Source: Diadema setosum (lineage: Eukaryota; Echinodermata; Echinoidea; Diadematoida; Diadematidae). From it: DNA of 64,000 bases. This document shows positions 10,351 to 21,900 of the stretch, piece by piece; the stretch's first letter is position 1, and the number at the start of each line of letters is the position of its first letter. Location of the stretch: the NCBI GenBank assembly GCA_033980235.1, contig CM067079.1, positions 27,875,562 through 27,939,561 of the forward strand. The letters run 5' to 3'. A model generated the notes under the pieces. That model ran no database searches and had not been told where the DNA came from. It worked only from the letters and a program-made list of their open reading frames with translations. The position numbers and the translations under genes were made by a program.

Positions 10351-13252
10351 CCCAATCGTATTAGTGAAGAAGAAAGACGGGGCAATGAGGATGTGTATTG
10401 ATTATCGTCGTTTGAATGACAGAACACTAAAGGACTGTTTTCCTTTGCCTCGTATTGACGAGACCCTGGAGGCTTTGAGTGGAGCATGTTACTTTTCGAC
10501 CATCGATCTAGCTCACGGATATTTTCAAGTGGTTATGGATCCGGACTCCATCGACAAGACTGCTTTCCGGGTTCCATGGGGACTTTACGAATTTGTTCGA
10601 ATGCCACAAGGACTTGTCAATAGCCCATCGACTTTTCAGAGAGTAATGGAGTGCATATTTGCGGACATGAATTTGTCTGAGGTGGTCATCTATCTGGACG
10701 ATATCCTCATCTACTCAAACACCCTGGAGGGACATCTTGAGCGTCTTGATAAAGTGTTGACAAGATTGGAGGAGAATGGCTTGAAAGTTAAAGGCCGAAA
10801 GTGTCACTTCCTACAGAAAGAAGTAACATATCTTGGTCACATCGTGTCAAAGAATGGCATCTCAGTAGATCCAGGAAAAGTAGAACGAGTCAAATCATGG
10901 CCTGAGCCGACGAATACCAAAGAATTACGCTCGTTTCTGGGGTTAGCCTCTTATCATCGCCGCTTCATAGCTAACTTTGCAAGGATTGCTGCACCACTGC
11001 ACGCTCTAACATCAGAACCGAAGGGTAAGAAGACCAGCAGGAAGACAAAGATTGACCGTGCTTTCAAGTTTGGAGATGAGGAGAGAGAGGCATTTGAGAC
11101 ATTGAAATACGCCCTAGTCTCGGCCCCGGTACTGATGTATCCAAAGTTTGATAAGGACTTCATAATTGAGGTGGACGCTTCACACCAAGGACTAGGTGCG
11201 TGCTTGCTTCAAGAGGATGAGAATGGAAAGATCCATCCGATTGCATATGCCAGTAGAGGATTGCGGGGAGCCGAAAGAAGATACTCTGAATTGTCTAGTT
11301 TCAAGTTGGAACTTATGGGCTTGAAATGGGCACTTACGGAAAAGTTTGGTCCTTATGTGCAAGGGAGGCACACACTGGTGTGGACTGATCATAATCCACT
11401 CGCTCATTTGAAGACTGCCCGTCTGAATGCAACAGAGATGAGATGGATTGCTCAGCTTGCTTCATATGATTTTGAAGTGAAGTATCGACCGGGTAGGACG
11501 AACCAATGTGCCGATGCCTTGAGTCGGTGTCCAGGCAATGCAAGTTCTGAAGATTTGAGAGATGTCTTTGAAGGAGTGACATCATGTTTGACCATGCGGG
11601 TTGTAGCTGAGGTCCCTATCCAGACAGCGGACAACAATGTTATACCCAGTATCCTACCATCGTATACTCATGAGGATTTGAGAACTCTACAGGACAAAGA
11701 TGTAGTCCTACATGAAGTACGGAAGTTGTGGGAGCAGAAATGGGAGCCTGGTCAGGAGTATGACAGAAGCATAGCAGGACTGAATGGATGGATTAGAGAG
11801 TGGCCCAAATTCACAGAACATTGTGGCGTATTGTACCGTGTAGTTCCTGATCAAATCATGGGGAGTTTCAAACAACTTCTTGTACCCGAGTCCTTGAGGT
11901 CACTTCTCATCGAAATGGTTCATGATAAATGGGCACATCAAGGAGTGAACAGAACTTATGAGTTACTTAGGAGGAGGTGTTATTGGCCGGGGATGTATCA
12001 TCAGATAAAGAGGCACATACAGCGATGTCTGAGATGCTCCTTAACTAAGACTCCAACACCTACTGTTCGACCACCAATGAGACATCTACTGGCGTTCAGA
12101 CCTCAAGAGATAGTGGCCATTGATTTCCTAAAACTGGATCGTGGGTCTGGCGGGTTTGAAGATATACTGGTCATCACAGATATCTTCAGTAAGTTTTCCC
12201 AGGCTATCCCGTGCCGTGACCAGACGGCAGTAACTGTGGCAAAAGCATTGAGAGACAACTGGTTTGTGCACTACGGGGTCCCTGCCAGACTGCATTCCGA
12301 TCGAGGAGGATCGTTTGAGGGAGCGGTGATTAGGGAGTTGTGTCGGATGTATGGAATGGCAAAATCACGCACGACAGCCTACCATCCTTGTGGGAATGGC
12401 CAATGTGAAAGATTCAACCAGACATTGTGTGGCCTCATAAAGTCATTGGATCCACGAGAAAGACGGAAGTGGCCGGAATTGATCTCACATTTGATATATA
12501 TGTACAATACCACGCCCCACAGAGTCACTGGAGAGACACCACACTTCCTCATGTTTGGTAGACAACCTGAACTACCACTAGATCACTTATTGGATCGATT
12601 TGATGGAGAGTGGGAAGCAAATCATGTTGCAGAACAAGAGAAACTAATCAAACGAGCTCAGCAAGTAGTTTCTGGCAGACTGAGGGAGGCAGCTAGGAAA
12701 GAGAAACAGAAGCACGACGAACGTACTACAGATCCATCTTTAGAGATAGGAAGCAGAGTCCTACTCAAAAGGAATGCTTTTGATGGTCGACACAAACTTC
12801 AGGACAAATTCTTTGAAGCAACTCACATAATTGTGAATAAGAATGAGCATGAGGATCTTTATGAAGTTAGACCAGCGATGGGTGGAGCGTCACGATGGAT
12901 TAATCGAAGACAAGTTATTCCTGACCCTCGACAGGAAGAACCACATGTTTTGGAAGAAGTCTTACCCAGTGACTGCTCTACCGATGAAGAAATGCAGACA
13001 GGACACTTGGGGGATGTTGACAATATTGATGATGATGATGATGATGATGATAACGACGATGAGGCGGAAGAGTTTGATTTTCGTCATTTTCGATATTGTT
13101 ATAATCCACCTGAGACCCTTCATCAGACTGAGGAAATTGTAGAAGGGGATCAACGAAATGATGGACCTAGACGCTCAGCTCGTAGCAACAAAGGAATTCA
13201 TCGTAATCCATCCAGATTACCAGTGTCTGCAATCACTGGATTACCGGTGTGA
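10274..13252 (+). CDS. pol: Retrotransposon Pol: RT, RNase H, integrase
   Basis: 992 codons, in the +1 frame relative to gag-pro and overlapping it by 77 bases. The first codon of this open frame is GTG, so translation probably arrives by frameshift or the frame was once continuous. RT has the YLDD box at Tyr140. RNase H begins near Asp301 (DASHQGLGA). Integrase has the HHCC zinc region (HQGVNRT, CLRC) and the DD35E triad Asp617, Asp676, Glu712. A GPY/F-like region follows, then an Asp-rich run made by a GAT repeat near 13028-13060. Catalytic residues are intact. No joined product is given here. Confidence 0.95.
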   Translation: MSEVKRMLQEMVSQQIIRPSKSSYASPIVLVKKKDGAMRMCIDYRRLNDRTLKDCFPLPRIDETLEALSGACYFSTIDLAHGYFQVVMDPDSIDKTAFRVPWGLYEFVRMPQGLVNSPSTFQRVMECIFADMNLSEVVIYLDDILIYSNTLEGHLERLDKVLTRLEENGLKVKGRKCHFLQKEVTYLGHIVSKNGISVDPGKVERVKSWPEPTNTKELRSFLGLASYHRRFIANFARIAAPLHALTSEPKGKKTSRKTKIDRAFKFGDEEREAFETLKYALVSAPVLMYPKFDKDFIIEVDASHQGLGACLLQEDENGKIHPIAYASRGLRGAERRYSELSSFKLELMGLKWALTEKFGPYVQGRHTLVWTDHNPLAHLKTARLNATEMRWIAQLASYDFEVKYRPGRTNQCADALSRCPGNASSEDLRDVFEGVTSCLTMRVVAEVPIQTADNNVIPSILPSYTHEDLRTLQDKDVVLHEVRKLWEQKWEPGQEYDRSIAGLNGWIREWPKFTEHCGVLYRVVPDQIMGSFKQLLVPESLRSLLIEMVHDKWAHQGVNRTYELLRRRCYWPGMYHQIKRHIQRCLRCSLTKTPTPTVRPPMRHLLAFRPQEIVAIDFLKLDRGSGGFEDILVITDIFSKFSQAIPCRDQTAVTVAKALRDNWFVHYGVPARLHSDRGGSFEGAVIRELCRMYGMAKSRTTAYHPCGNGQCERFNQTLCGLIKSLDPRERRKWPELISHLIYMYNTTPHRVTGETPHFLMFGRQPELPLDHLLDRFDGEWEANHVAEQEKLIKRAQQVVSGRLREAARKEKQKHDERTTDPSLEIGSRVLLKRNAFDGRHKLQDKFFEATHIIVNKNEHEDLYEVRPAMGGASRWINRRQVIPDPRQEEPHVLEEVLPSDCSTDEEMQTGHLGDVDNIDDDDDDDDNDDEAEEFDFRHFRYCYNPPETLHQTEEIVEGDQRNDGPRRSARSNKGIHRNPSRLPVSAITGLPV

Positions 13253-13476
13253 AAGTTCAGGGTTAAAATATGTGATTAAATTTGATATGACAGTAAATTA
13301 TTGAAATTTTACTGATTTGAAAGAAAGAAGAGAGAGAAGTATGCTCTTTCACTTGTTGAAATTTCATATGGAATTCTGAGTAATTTATTGGGAAATTTAT
13401 GGACTTACTTGTAATTTTGAGATTACATATGAAATTTTGAAATATTCGAGACGAATATTTTCTTTCCAGGGGGACA
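13253..13476 (+). other. Region between pol and 3' LTR, with polypurine tract
   Basis: AT-rich and non-coding. The purine-rich CAGGGGGACA directly before the 3' LTR is the likely plus-strand primer. Confidence 0.5.
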
Positions 13477-15563
13477 TGACGGGAAATGGAAATTGAGAAA
13501 GTGATGAAAATACTTTATTGAAGACTACTAGTTTTATTGTGAGTTTATTACAGCTCATTAGACAGTTGTTGTGAAACAGGAGTTGTTTACAAAGAGCTTT
13601 TTGTCGAACGTGTTTGGTAATCACAGTCAGGAATTCGGAATGCTTTAGGTATTCAAGATGACCATGCACCGATGTATCAGAAATTAGTGTCTGGAATTAA
13701 TGTACTCCCTATTTGTGATGCGTAATTTGGTATATGTAGTTGGAAAATGGAAGGTTAGATTGGTGTGTTTAGAAATAGGAGTGAGAAGGATAATTTTCAT
13801 AATTTTGTGAAATTTTGCTGTAAACAGAAATGGACAGTAGGCGGATGAATATTAGTCATTTTCCAGGGGTTGAGTTGCACATGAATGCGCCCTTTGTGCT
13901 GTTCGTATGTACCGCGGGAAATTTGGACACTTGCACTGCACTCTGCACGACACACACCTCACTTCGCACTCTCGCACCGTAGGACAAGCAACCTGCCGCA
14001 ATGGGTTGAGTCTGGCTGTTTTCTGCCTGTTATGATGTCTTTTGGTTGTTGGCAGTTTCTTTTGGACAAGACAAACTGTAAGTCTTTTACATTGTGATAG
14101 ATATCAAGAGAAAGATATTTGTGACAGTATAAAAATACGTTATTAGTTAATTGTATACACGTGTACATTGTTATAAAACTGACAGATGTCGGTTGTAATT
14201 TGTTTGAGTTAAACTAATGACAGTATAAATCGGGCTGTTGGAATGTAAATGGGAGAAATTTGAGTTGACGTGATTTTTGTTCTTTTCACGGAAATAATAT
14301 GAACTGAGAAATCATTTGTGGTATATATGTCAAAGTGTGAATTTAGGTGGAGGGTGTTTTAATTTGAGTCAATTCAAAATGGCGGCGCCCATGATTTAGA
14401 TTGTTCAAAATGGCGGCACCCATGGTTAAGACTATTCAATATGGCGGCGCCCGTGACTTAATGATGTTACATGGCGCCAGTTTATAAATTAATCAATGGT
14501 TGTTATAATAATTTCATTCTTTAATGTATAGAATGATCATAATTTCGATGAGTATTGTATTCAAAGCATGGTTAAGTAAATCTATAATTGATTCATTTTT
14601 TGAGTTGAATGATTGTAATGTTGATCGAGAAATTTGTGTAAAGTTTGATAGAAGAGAATTGAATCTTTGTGTTCCTAAATGAACATTATGACAGTACAGT
14701 GGTATACTGAAGAATCAATTTACTGTATTTATTTTTAGTGTTCATGGGTGAGATGTTCAGCCCTCCGGTACTGGTGTTCTCATGTCTGAGGATGAGGGTT
14801 CATACTTTCAAAGAGCGAGTTGCTACCTGACTTAGGGTAGGCATGAATGATTTATGAGCAATTGTTCATAATTTTTGTATATAATGTGCAACTGTGTATG
14901 ATACAACAATGAATGGTTTTGGTGATTTATCTATTGCTAAAAAGGGGGAAAGCTTTCGGTATGCAGAAACTGAAACAGATTTACATGGAAGTAATTATTG
15001 GTATGTACATGATTTATGATAGTCGCTATGGGGTAATGATTAAATTGTTTATTCGAGTGCATGTTTAGATGGTACATGCGAGTTTAGATGGTGGCTGATT
15101 AGAGTTTCATTGATACAATACTAGTTCATGTATCGGGCGATGAATGAGTCATTGAGTTTTGTGGATATCCTGGGAAGCTTGGATATTCGAGATAATTGTG
15201 TGGATAGTGAGTCCACGAGTGTTGAAGACAATTTATTGTGTATTGCATCATAGCTTCTATCTTGATCTGCATGGAAAGTAATTACATTTGTAGATTTAGC
15301 ACCATATATACATATAGTTTTCACATTTTGGGAAGTGCTCTTGCATTGCAAAAAGAGGGGGGATCAATTTATTAAGAAATGAAATGTTGAATACAAACTT
15401 ATGATTGTTTTCCTGTTTCTTGCAGGGTTTTCTTTTTTGTGTGTCGATTTACTGACACCAATAAAGTCAAGTGAACTACAATCCTGCGTCCACTCATTCA
15501 TTTGAGTCCTGGGGTCTATCACCACATCATCACAGCCCCCTAACGTACCACCTATCCACGACA
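13477..15563 (+). repeat. 3' LTR, 2,087 bp
   Basis: Same length and ends as the 5' LTR. By eye they differ by about six substitutions and two compensating one-base indels, suggesting recent insertion. Followed by the CATG duplication at 15564-15567. Confidence 0.95.
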
Positions 15564-15567
15564 CATG

Positions 15568-16810
15568 CACTATAATTTGTTTTCTCTGTTCCTCGATCTC
15601 CCCCTCTGCTTTCTGATGGATCGAGTAATAGGAGTGATTAATCATTCTCAAAGCATGCTTAGTTATACAGAGTAATTCTACCTTCCATACCTTCTAGGTT
15701 TATCTAAAACTGATCTTCTCTTTTGTTCTATATTCTCATAGGTTTGTTGTTGTTTTCTTAATCAATGAATAAAAAAAAAATGTCAATATGGTCTCTGCAA
15801 GTCTGAGATCGAGTTCGAGTGATCACCAGACAAACAAGATGAAAAATGATCCTCAATCCCCTTTCTCTTCCTCCAGCATCGTCCAGTGCCCAAGAAAACC
15901 ACAGCACTTGCCCGCTTCTCTCACAAAGTTTCTTCTAATATCAAAGCAATTTAAAAGCCATGGACTCAGTCATGGAGTATGGCCTAGTCTATAGTGTATT
16001 GAATTTCAAAAGTAAAAAATATTTCAACTTACTTGGGTTTATACCTGGGTGTAGAGACGCAAAGCATCTGCTTTATGTGCCCCTCGTCACTCAATCACTC
16101 TCACACAAACGAGTTTGCTACCGTTTGCTACTCCGGCCGGATGAACTATATACCATCGACCAAGCACTTGCCAAATGTGATGTGTGCACCGATGACATAA
16201 GTGAGTAGCTAATCGCTCCATGATCATCGCACACTGATGTGGGATTCCCCACCCGCGTGCCGCCCGTTCGGCAGCTGTGCACACTGATCGCCTCAGTGAC
16301 TGTGCGGTGCACGCAACAGCAGCTGTGGTGTGTGGCGCAGGCCGTGGGTCAAGGCATGGGTGGGTAACCGTGTACACTACAAAAGCTTCCTTCCCCACTT
16401 TCCTTAGAAGTCAGAATGCAATAAAAAATGATAACACTTACAAATTTGTATCTGCAGAGGAAGAGTATGCGGGGGAGTGACTTACAGTGCACCCGTCGTT
16501 TTCAGCGATGTTCTTTTAATACAAAGTATTAACGTTCACGACCCAAAATAGAGTCTAACGTTACACCTTCCGTAATCTGTGTGTAATGACGTATGCACGC
16601 AGCACAGCCCCGTGCGGCCGTGGTGTTGATGATGGCTCATCGGACATCGCTTTGTTTACATTTCCGATTGGTCGCTAAAATCGTTTATCCATGCATGGAG
16701 GTATTACTACACGCCACATACAATAACATGACTCATGAGATCATGAGAGACACAAAACAGTTTCAGTTAAACTTCAACCTCCAAAAGAAACGAAAGGTTA
16801 CAAATTGATA
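15568..16810. other. Intergenic, no gene recognised
   Basis: No exon-like or known repeat sequence was recognised. A moderately GC-rich patch lies at 16240-16370. ORFs of 60-100 codons here have no recognisable motif. Confidence 0.5.
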
Positions 16811-17323
16811 CGGTAAATGGTCCAGAGAAGAGCTGCGCGATTCACTTTAAATCGCTACCATAACACCTCAAGTGTCACCAAAATGCTACAAGAACTTGAT
16901 TGGACCACTCTGGAACAGCGCAGAGAAAATGACAGGCTAATTATGATGTACAAAATACACAATAATCTTACTCCTCTTTCAGCACAGGACTATATTATCA
17001 AACAGGCTACTCAGTTAACGAGAGCCTCGCAACCACACTCCTATCAGATACCATATTCGAGAACTGAATCGCATCGCCATTCGTTCTTCCCAAGAACTGT
17101 AAGGAACTGGAATTCCCTGTCGTCAGACATTGTTTCTGCGCCATCTGTGGGATCATTTCGAAACCGTCTAACGGTTGATCACAGTGGCTAGTTGTTTTCG
17201 TCAAATTTTCTATGTGCTTGTAAATATCTGTAAATAAATTGTATTATAATGTAAATAGCACCAGTCTGCAAGAATCTTCAGGCTATTGAAGGAGGCAGAC
17301 TTAACCAGAAGAAGAAGAAGAAG
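16811..17323 (+). mobile_element. 5'-truncated non-LTR retrotransposon (CR1/L2/Jockey type)
   Basis: The reading frame 16817-17191 encodes the C-terminal tail of a LINE reverse transcriptase: QRRAARF, a TSSVTKMLQELDW block, LMMYKI-like and SFFPRTVRNWNSL motifs, then a stop. The 3' tail ends in a GAA microsatellite (about 17307-17323), the usual terminal repeat of such elements. The catalytic RT core is missing, so this is a dead fragment. Clade is inferred only from the tail. Confidence 0.8.
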
Positions 17324-17658
17324 AGTGCATTGGATGCCTTTCGGGCATCACATGATTTCCATCCCGGAAGTGCACTGTAAATTAGCTTTTTTTTACCTAC
17401 CCTCTTCTTGGGCCTTACGATAGCATGCCGATACCAGTACCCTTGATGGCGAGGTCAAGCTCCCAGCGCACTGTGATGTGAGGGCGTTGTGGCAGCCAGG
17501 CCAGATGCATACATAACATGCACGTGCACTAGAAGGGAGTGTATGCACAGTACATGGGCAGCGTGTGTTAGCATCGAATAAAAAGGTTAGAATTGCTGGC
17601 ATCATATCCTCCATCCTCCAGGCCAGGTACGGTAAAAAAGTGCAGTTCGGTCCGGTCC
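17324..17658. promoter_or_regulatory. Upstream region of ESD, promoter not defined
   Basis: Non-coding sequence directly before the candidate first exon of ESD. No clear TATA or initiator was identified. Confidence 0.3.
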
Positions 17659-17755
17659 ATGTTCAGGACAGGTCTACAGACTCTCTTGAAGAAGGTTCCT
17701 AAGAGACTTCAGCTCTTTGAAAGCTGTACCAGCATCCGATTGTTTGGAATTCGAG
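17659..17755 (+). CDS. ESD: Candidate upstream first exon of ESD (presequence-like)
   Basis: ATG at 17659 opens 32 codons plus one base, ending at the donor CGAG|GTGAG. Spliced to the acceptor at 18970-18971 it reads Gly-Phe-Lys and then runs in frame into the normal ESD Met at 18980. The peptide is rich in Arg, Lys, Leu and Ser with almost no acidic residues (MFRTGLQTLLKKVPKRLQLF at its start), as in mitochondrial presequences. Human ESD is known as a cytosolic protein lacking this. It may instead be 5' UTR with a chance open frame. Confidence 0.5.
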
Positions 17756-18006
17756 GTGAGTTACCAACGGCCAACTGAAGGACTTTCTGTCCAGTAATAT
17801 AACGTTAGAGGTTATTCTTTAAACGTTAGGCTCCTAACAGTGTTAGAGCTACATGGAAACCATGGAAATGAGCATGATCGTGATGATGTCATAGATGAGG
17901 TGTCCATATTTATTAAAGTTACTAACATTTATAAACAATAAGTAACATGTAGTAAAACATGACCTGGTTTGAGCAGCCAGATTCACACTCAAAAACAGGA
18001 TGAATT

Positions 18007-18410
18007 TTAAGGGATGGTGCAGTCTTGGTGGAGATGAGAATTGGGCTATTAACTTTTTGTGAGATACTAAGAAAACACTTGACTTTAACGTTAGTCATGA
18101 TGTAGGCCTAACTGTTAGTATTTTACAGAAAATAATACCATTTTAACGTTAAGAGGAATTCAAAGTTTATTTGATGAAAATCGGGTTTGGAATGACTGAA
18201 ACATCCAAAAGCAAAGTAAAACATTGGAAGCGATCGTAATAAAAAGTGTTGGTCCCACACAAATAGAATCGCTCTTTTTTGGATATCTCGGCTAAAGCCA
18301 ATTTTCATCAAATAAACGTTGAATTCCTCATAGAATTACATGCTCTTTCATATTTCATAAGAGGTTTCTCATTATCTCGCCAAAAAATGTTAGAAACCTG
18401 AAATTACATT
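18007..18410 (-). mobile_element. Palindromic TTAA MITE, copy A (diverged)
   Basis: Part of a five-copy family whose two halves are near inverted repeats. Recognisable pieces are GATGAAAATCGG, TTTTCATCAAATAAACG and TTTCATATTTCATAAGAGGTTTC. The end near 18405 is eroded. It lies between the candidate first exon and exon 2 of ESD. Confidence 0.65.
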
Positions 18411-18979
18411 GATTTGTAGGTCTCAAGCAAAAAATAAGATCCAGTAAGAGTAATGAACTTATTTACAGAACATAAGAATGTTCAGTTTGCGGCAGGCTTG
18501 TACAAGGTGCCTACTTGCGTCAAGGGCCATTTCATGCATTGATGAAAAAAGCCCAATCAGATCGGGCACCCTGCCGCAAATATTGGGTATTTTACGAGTA
18601 GTACAGAGTGAACATTCATAAATGTAAACTTAACCTGGTAGAATCTACCTCAAAATTCAGTCAGCATTTAGCTGACTAAAAGTTTTATGTTAGATTCATT
18701 GGTTTTATGGGTGTAAATTTACCATAACTGTGACCAGCCTGAACAAGGAGCGCCCTGGGGTTGGGTAAAAATTTGGAAAATTCAGTCTGTAACTTGTCAT
18801 CTGGGATATGATTTTAAATTTACATTTCCGTGGCTAATATAAAATTGTGATACCACACACAGTTTAGGATTTTTTTCACTTAATCAGACAAGACAACTTT
18901 CAGTGTACTGGTATGAATGTGATTCAGTGTGCATGATTTAATGATTTTGTTTTTGTTTTTTATCCACTCAGGATTCAAG

Positions 18980-21900
18980 ATGACTGCCCTCACAGAAGTG
19001 TCTTGCAACAAGTCCTTCAATGGCCTTCAAAAGGTCTTCTCGCACGAAAGGTGGGGAATTTAATTGCAGAGTCTTGCCACACATTGCCGAAAAAAAGAAA
19101 ACTTTTTCCCAACTGATTGACAAATTGACGTTAACAGATTGATGTGAATGCAGGGCACGGTGATGTAGTGTTGGTATAATTATATAATTTGAGTTGGCAA
19201 TTTTTTTGCAAACCTTTTTCTTATTTTGTGCAGATTTAACTGATTAATGTAACCAGTTTCATCTTGGGAGTTCTCCTAGAAATGATATGCAATAAATTAA
19301 ATTCAGAGGTTCCGTAGTAAGGACAAGATAATTTCTGCAGCAAAATTTTCTAAGGACATGATTGGTTAAAAAAAAAAGCTAGTTTTTGTAAAAAAAAATA
19401 AAAACAAAAATAAGCAAACAAACAATGTACCAGTGGTAGTTATGAATTAGAATCGCCAACATGCAGTCAACCAATTTAAATACCAGTACTGATGATTATG
19501 TTTGATAAGTGATCATTATTTAGTTTTTACCGACGTTGTATGTGTTGAGGATCTTTGTTTTGTTTTGTTTTACTTTTTTATCTGCTTAGCTCTGAGTGCA
19601 AGTGTAAGATGACTTTCTCAGTCTACTTACCCAGTCAGTCCGAAAGTGGAACCTGCCCAACACTCATTTATCTGTCAGGTAAGTGGCATGATTAGTTCAT
19701 GGGGAAACCAAAACCCAAATAATAATGTGGATTGAGTGAAAGCTGAAATATCAGTAGAACACATCAGTGAAGGTTTGAGGAAAATCAATATTGATTCAAA
19801 GTTTTCACTTTTCTAGCATAATGAAAGAGCACTTGACTAACCTCTTTCAGAAAGCAGGGGTATAACACATTGATGGAATGTGCGTTTTTCATGAAAACTT
19901 ACATTTTGAGAAATTCTTATCTTAAGTTTTCTTTATATTCAATTGTCATCCATAACGATGTCATAGAAGTGTAGTAGTCTCCTTATCCAGGACTGACGGC
20001 AAAGAAACTTTTAAAGGGATCGTATAGTTTTGGTTGGGACCTAATTTCAGATTTCTAACATTTTTTGGTGAGATAATGAGAAACCTCTTATGAAATATGA
20101 AAGAGCATGTAATTCTAAGAGGAATTCAATGTTTATTTGATGAAAATTGGTTTTGAAATGGGTGAGATATAAAAAAAGAGCGATTCTAATAAAGTGTGGG
20201 ACCCACACTTGTTTACGATCGCTTTGTTTTTGGATGTTTCATTCATTCCAAACCCGATTTTCATCAAATAAACTTCGAATTCCTTTTAAAATGGTATGCT
20301 CTGTACTATATCATAAGTGTTTTCTTGGTATCTTGCATAAAGTTCAAAGCCCAATTCTCATCTACACCAATACTGTACCATCCCTTTAAAAATTCATAAT
20401 TTACAAATCGATTGTCCGATTTCCCTCAATTTTTCACTGATGTGTTCTACTGATATTGCTGCTTCACCCAATCCATATTTATATTGTGGCTTTGGTTGCA
20501 CTTTCAAATGTTTCAATCAGAAGCAGTGTACAGTGAAAGTGTCATATTGAGACCCAGTCGACAAAATGACTCGGGAAGTGGAGGGCTGTGATGTATTTGA
20601 TGTGAATTGTATTCAAATGCATAGCTGCTCAGAGAATGTGGATTCCAATAGAGTCTAGATGCACCCAGCAAACGTAATCCTTGTGTAAACATTTTAAGTC
20701 TCTTCACAAACAATGAAGTAATCTATTATATAAGGAGCAAAGTCATCAGTAGCTCAACAGGCACAGAGTCTCACAGCACATGGGTCACATTTGGGCCTTG
20801 TTTTATGAAGAGTTATAATTGATTATAAAAATAGTTGATTTCTATCATAAGTCTATGGCAACCTGCGTGGTAAGAAAATTTATAATTGATTACATCTTTT
20901 GATGAATGGGGCCCTGAACTATCACAAAAAATGCAATAAGTCAATGAAACGAAAAGAAAAAGATGTCGGGTGAGAATACTGAATAGAAAACATGCAATCG
21001 ATCTATCTCAATGAATTGTAGAATGAAAGAAATATATAGAAAGAGCATCACTGTTAAATGATGTTATTATCTGGACACTGTAGGGAGGGTTTTTCCTTGT
21101 TTCTGAAAGCTATAATGTATTCCAGATTCTGGATAATAAATGCTACTGGAGGAGATTCTGATTATGTTATGTGACAAAAAGCCAGTATGTGTATTCTACT
21201 TTGGATGGATCATCAGCCTTTCATCATACTCATTCATTTTTGTTTTCATTGTAGAAATAGTATTGATAATTCTAATTATTATGTTGTATGATGATGAAAT
21301 ATAATTAAAAAGTAATAAGATAATGATATTGTAATATTGCAATAATAAATTGTAATGATAATGAATATACACATAAATGCAGAAATGGTATTGATAATGA
21401 TATTGACATTTAGTAGTTGTTGATTATTGGTATGTCATTATATTGTGTTTCTGCTCTTATTCTGGTAGGCCTGACATGTACTGACCAGAATGTGACCACC
21501 AAGGGGGGCTTCCAGCGGCTGGCAGCCCAGTATGGCATGATTGTAGTCTGCCCCGACACGAGCCCACGTAAGTTGTCATGGAAACACAGGAACTCTTTTA
21601 ATTGTCATGATGATTGACTCTTATAAGTGATGACCTCCAATTTCTGTTTTGACATGGTATGCAGAAATATTGTTTTGTTATATTTTTGTCTTAATTTGGA
21701 GCCAGCAAATCTGAATTGAAGTGTGAGGATATCACATTCAGCTCATAAAAACGAAGTTTCCAGCAAGTGCTGTGGATATGAATTGATAATTTGTTTATTA
21801 AACATCGATCAACCAAGGGCTTCTTCTGAGGCAAAACAACTCATGGTATTATCAGTTTTGTCAGATCAATTCATGCATTAAATTCATGCTGTAGCTGAAA

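Larger units (their letters stand above)
5706..15563 (+). mobile_element. Full-length Ty3/Gypsy LTR retrotransposon
   Basis: A 9,858-bp insertion with two 2,087-bp LTRs (TG...CA), a 4-bp target duplication, a tRNA primer site, a gag-protease ORF and a pol ORF with the order RT, RNase H, integrase. That order defines Ty3/Gypsy (Metaviridae). The LTRs differ at only about eight positions by eye, so the insertion is young. There is no env-like ORF. A chromodomain is not obvious; the integrase C-terminus instead has a GPY/F-like region and an acidic stretch. The clade was not assigned. The element sits between the FYVE gene and ESD without breaking either coding region. Confidence 0.96.

Noticed and set aside
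12843..13153. ORFs with Met or Ile runs over the pol 3' end
   Set aside because: Out-of-frame readings of the GAT repeat that encodes the acidic tail of Pol.
16087..16480. ORFs on both strands in a GC-rich patch
   Set aside because: No family motif, no splice context and no codon-like bias that I could see.
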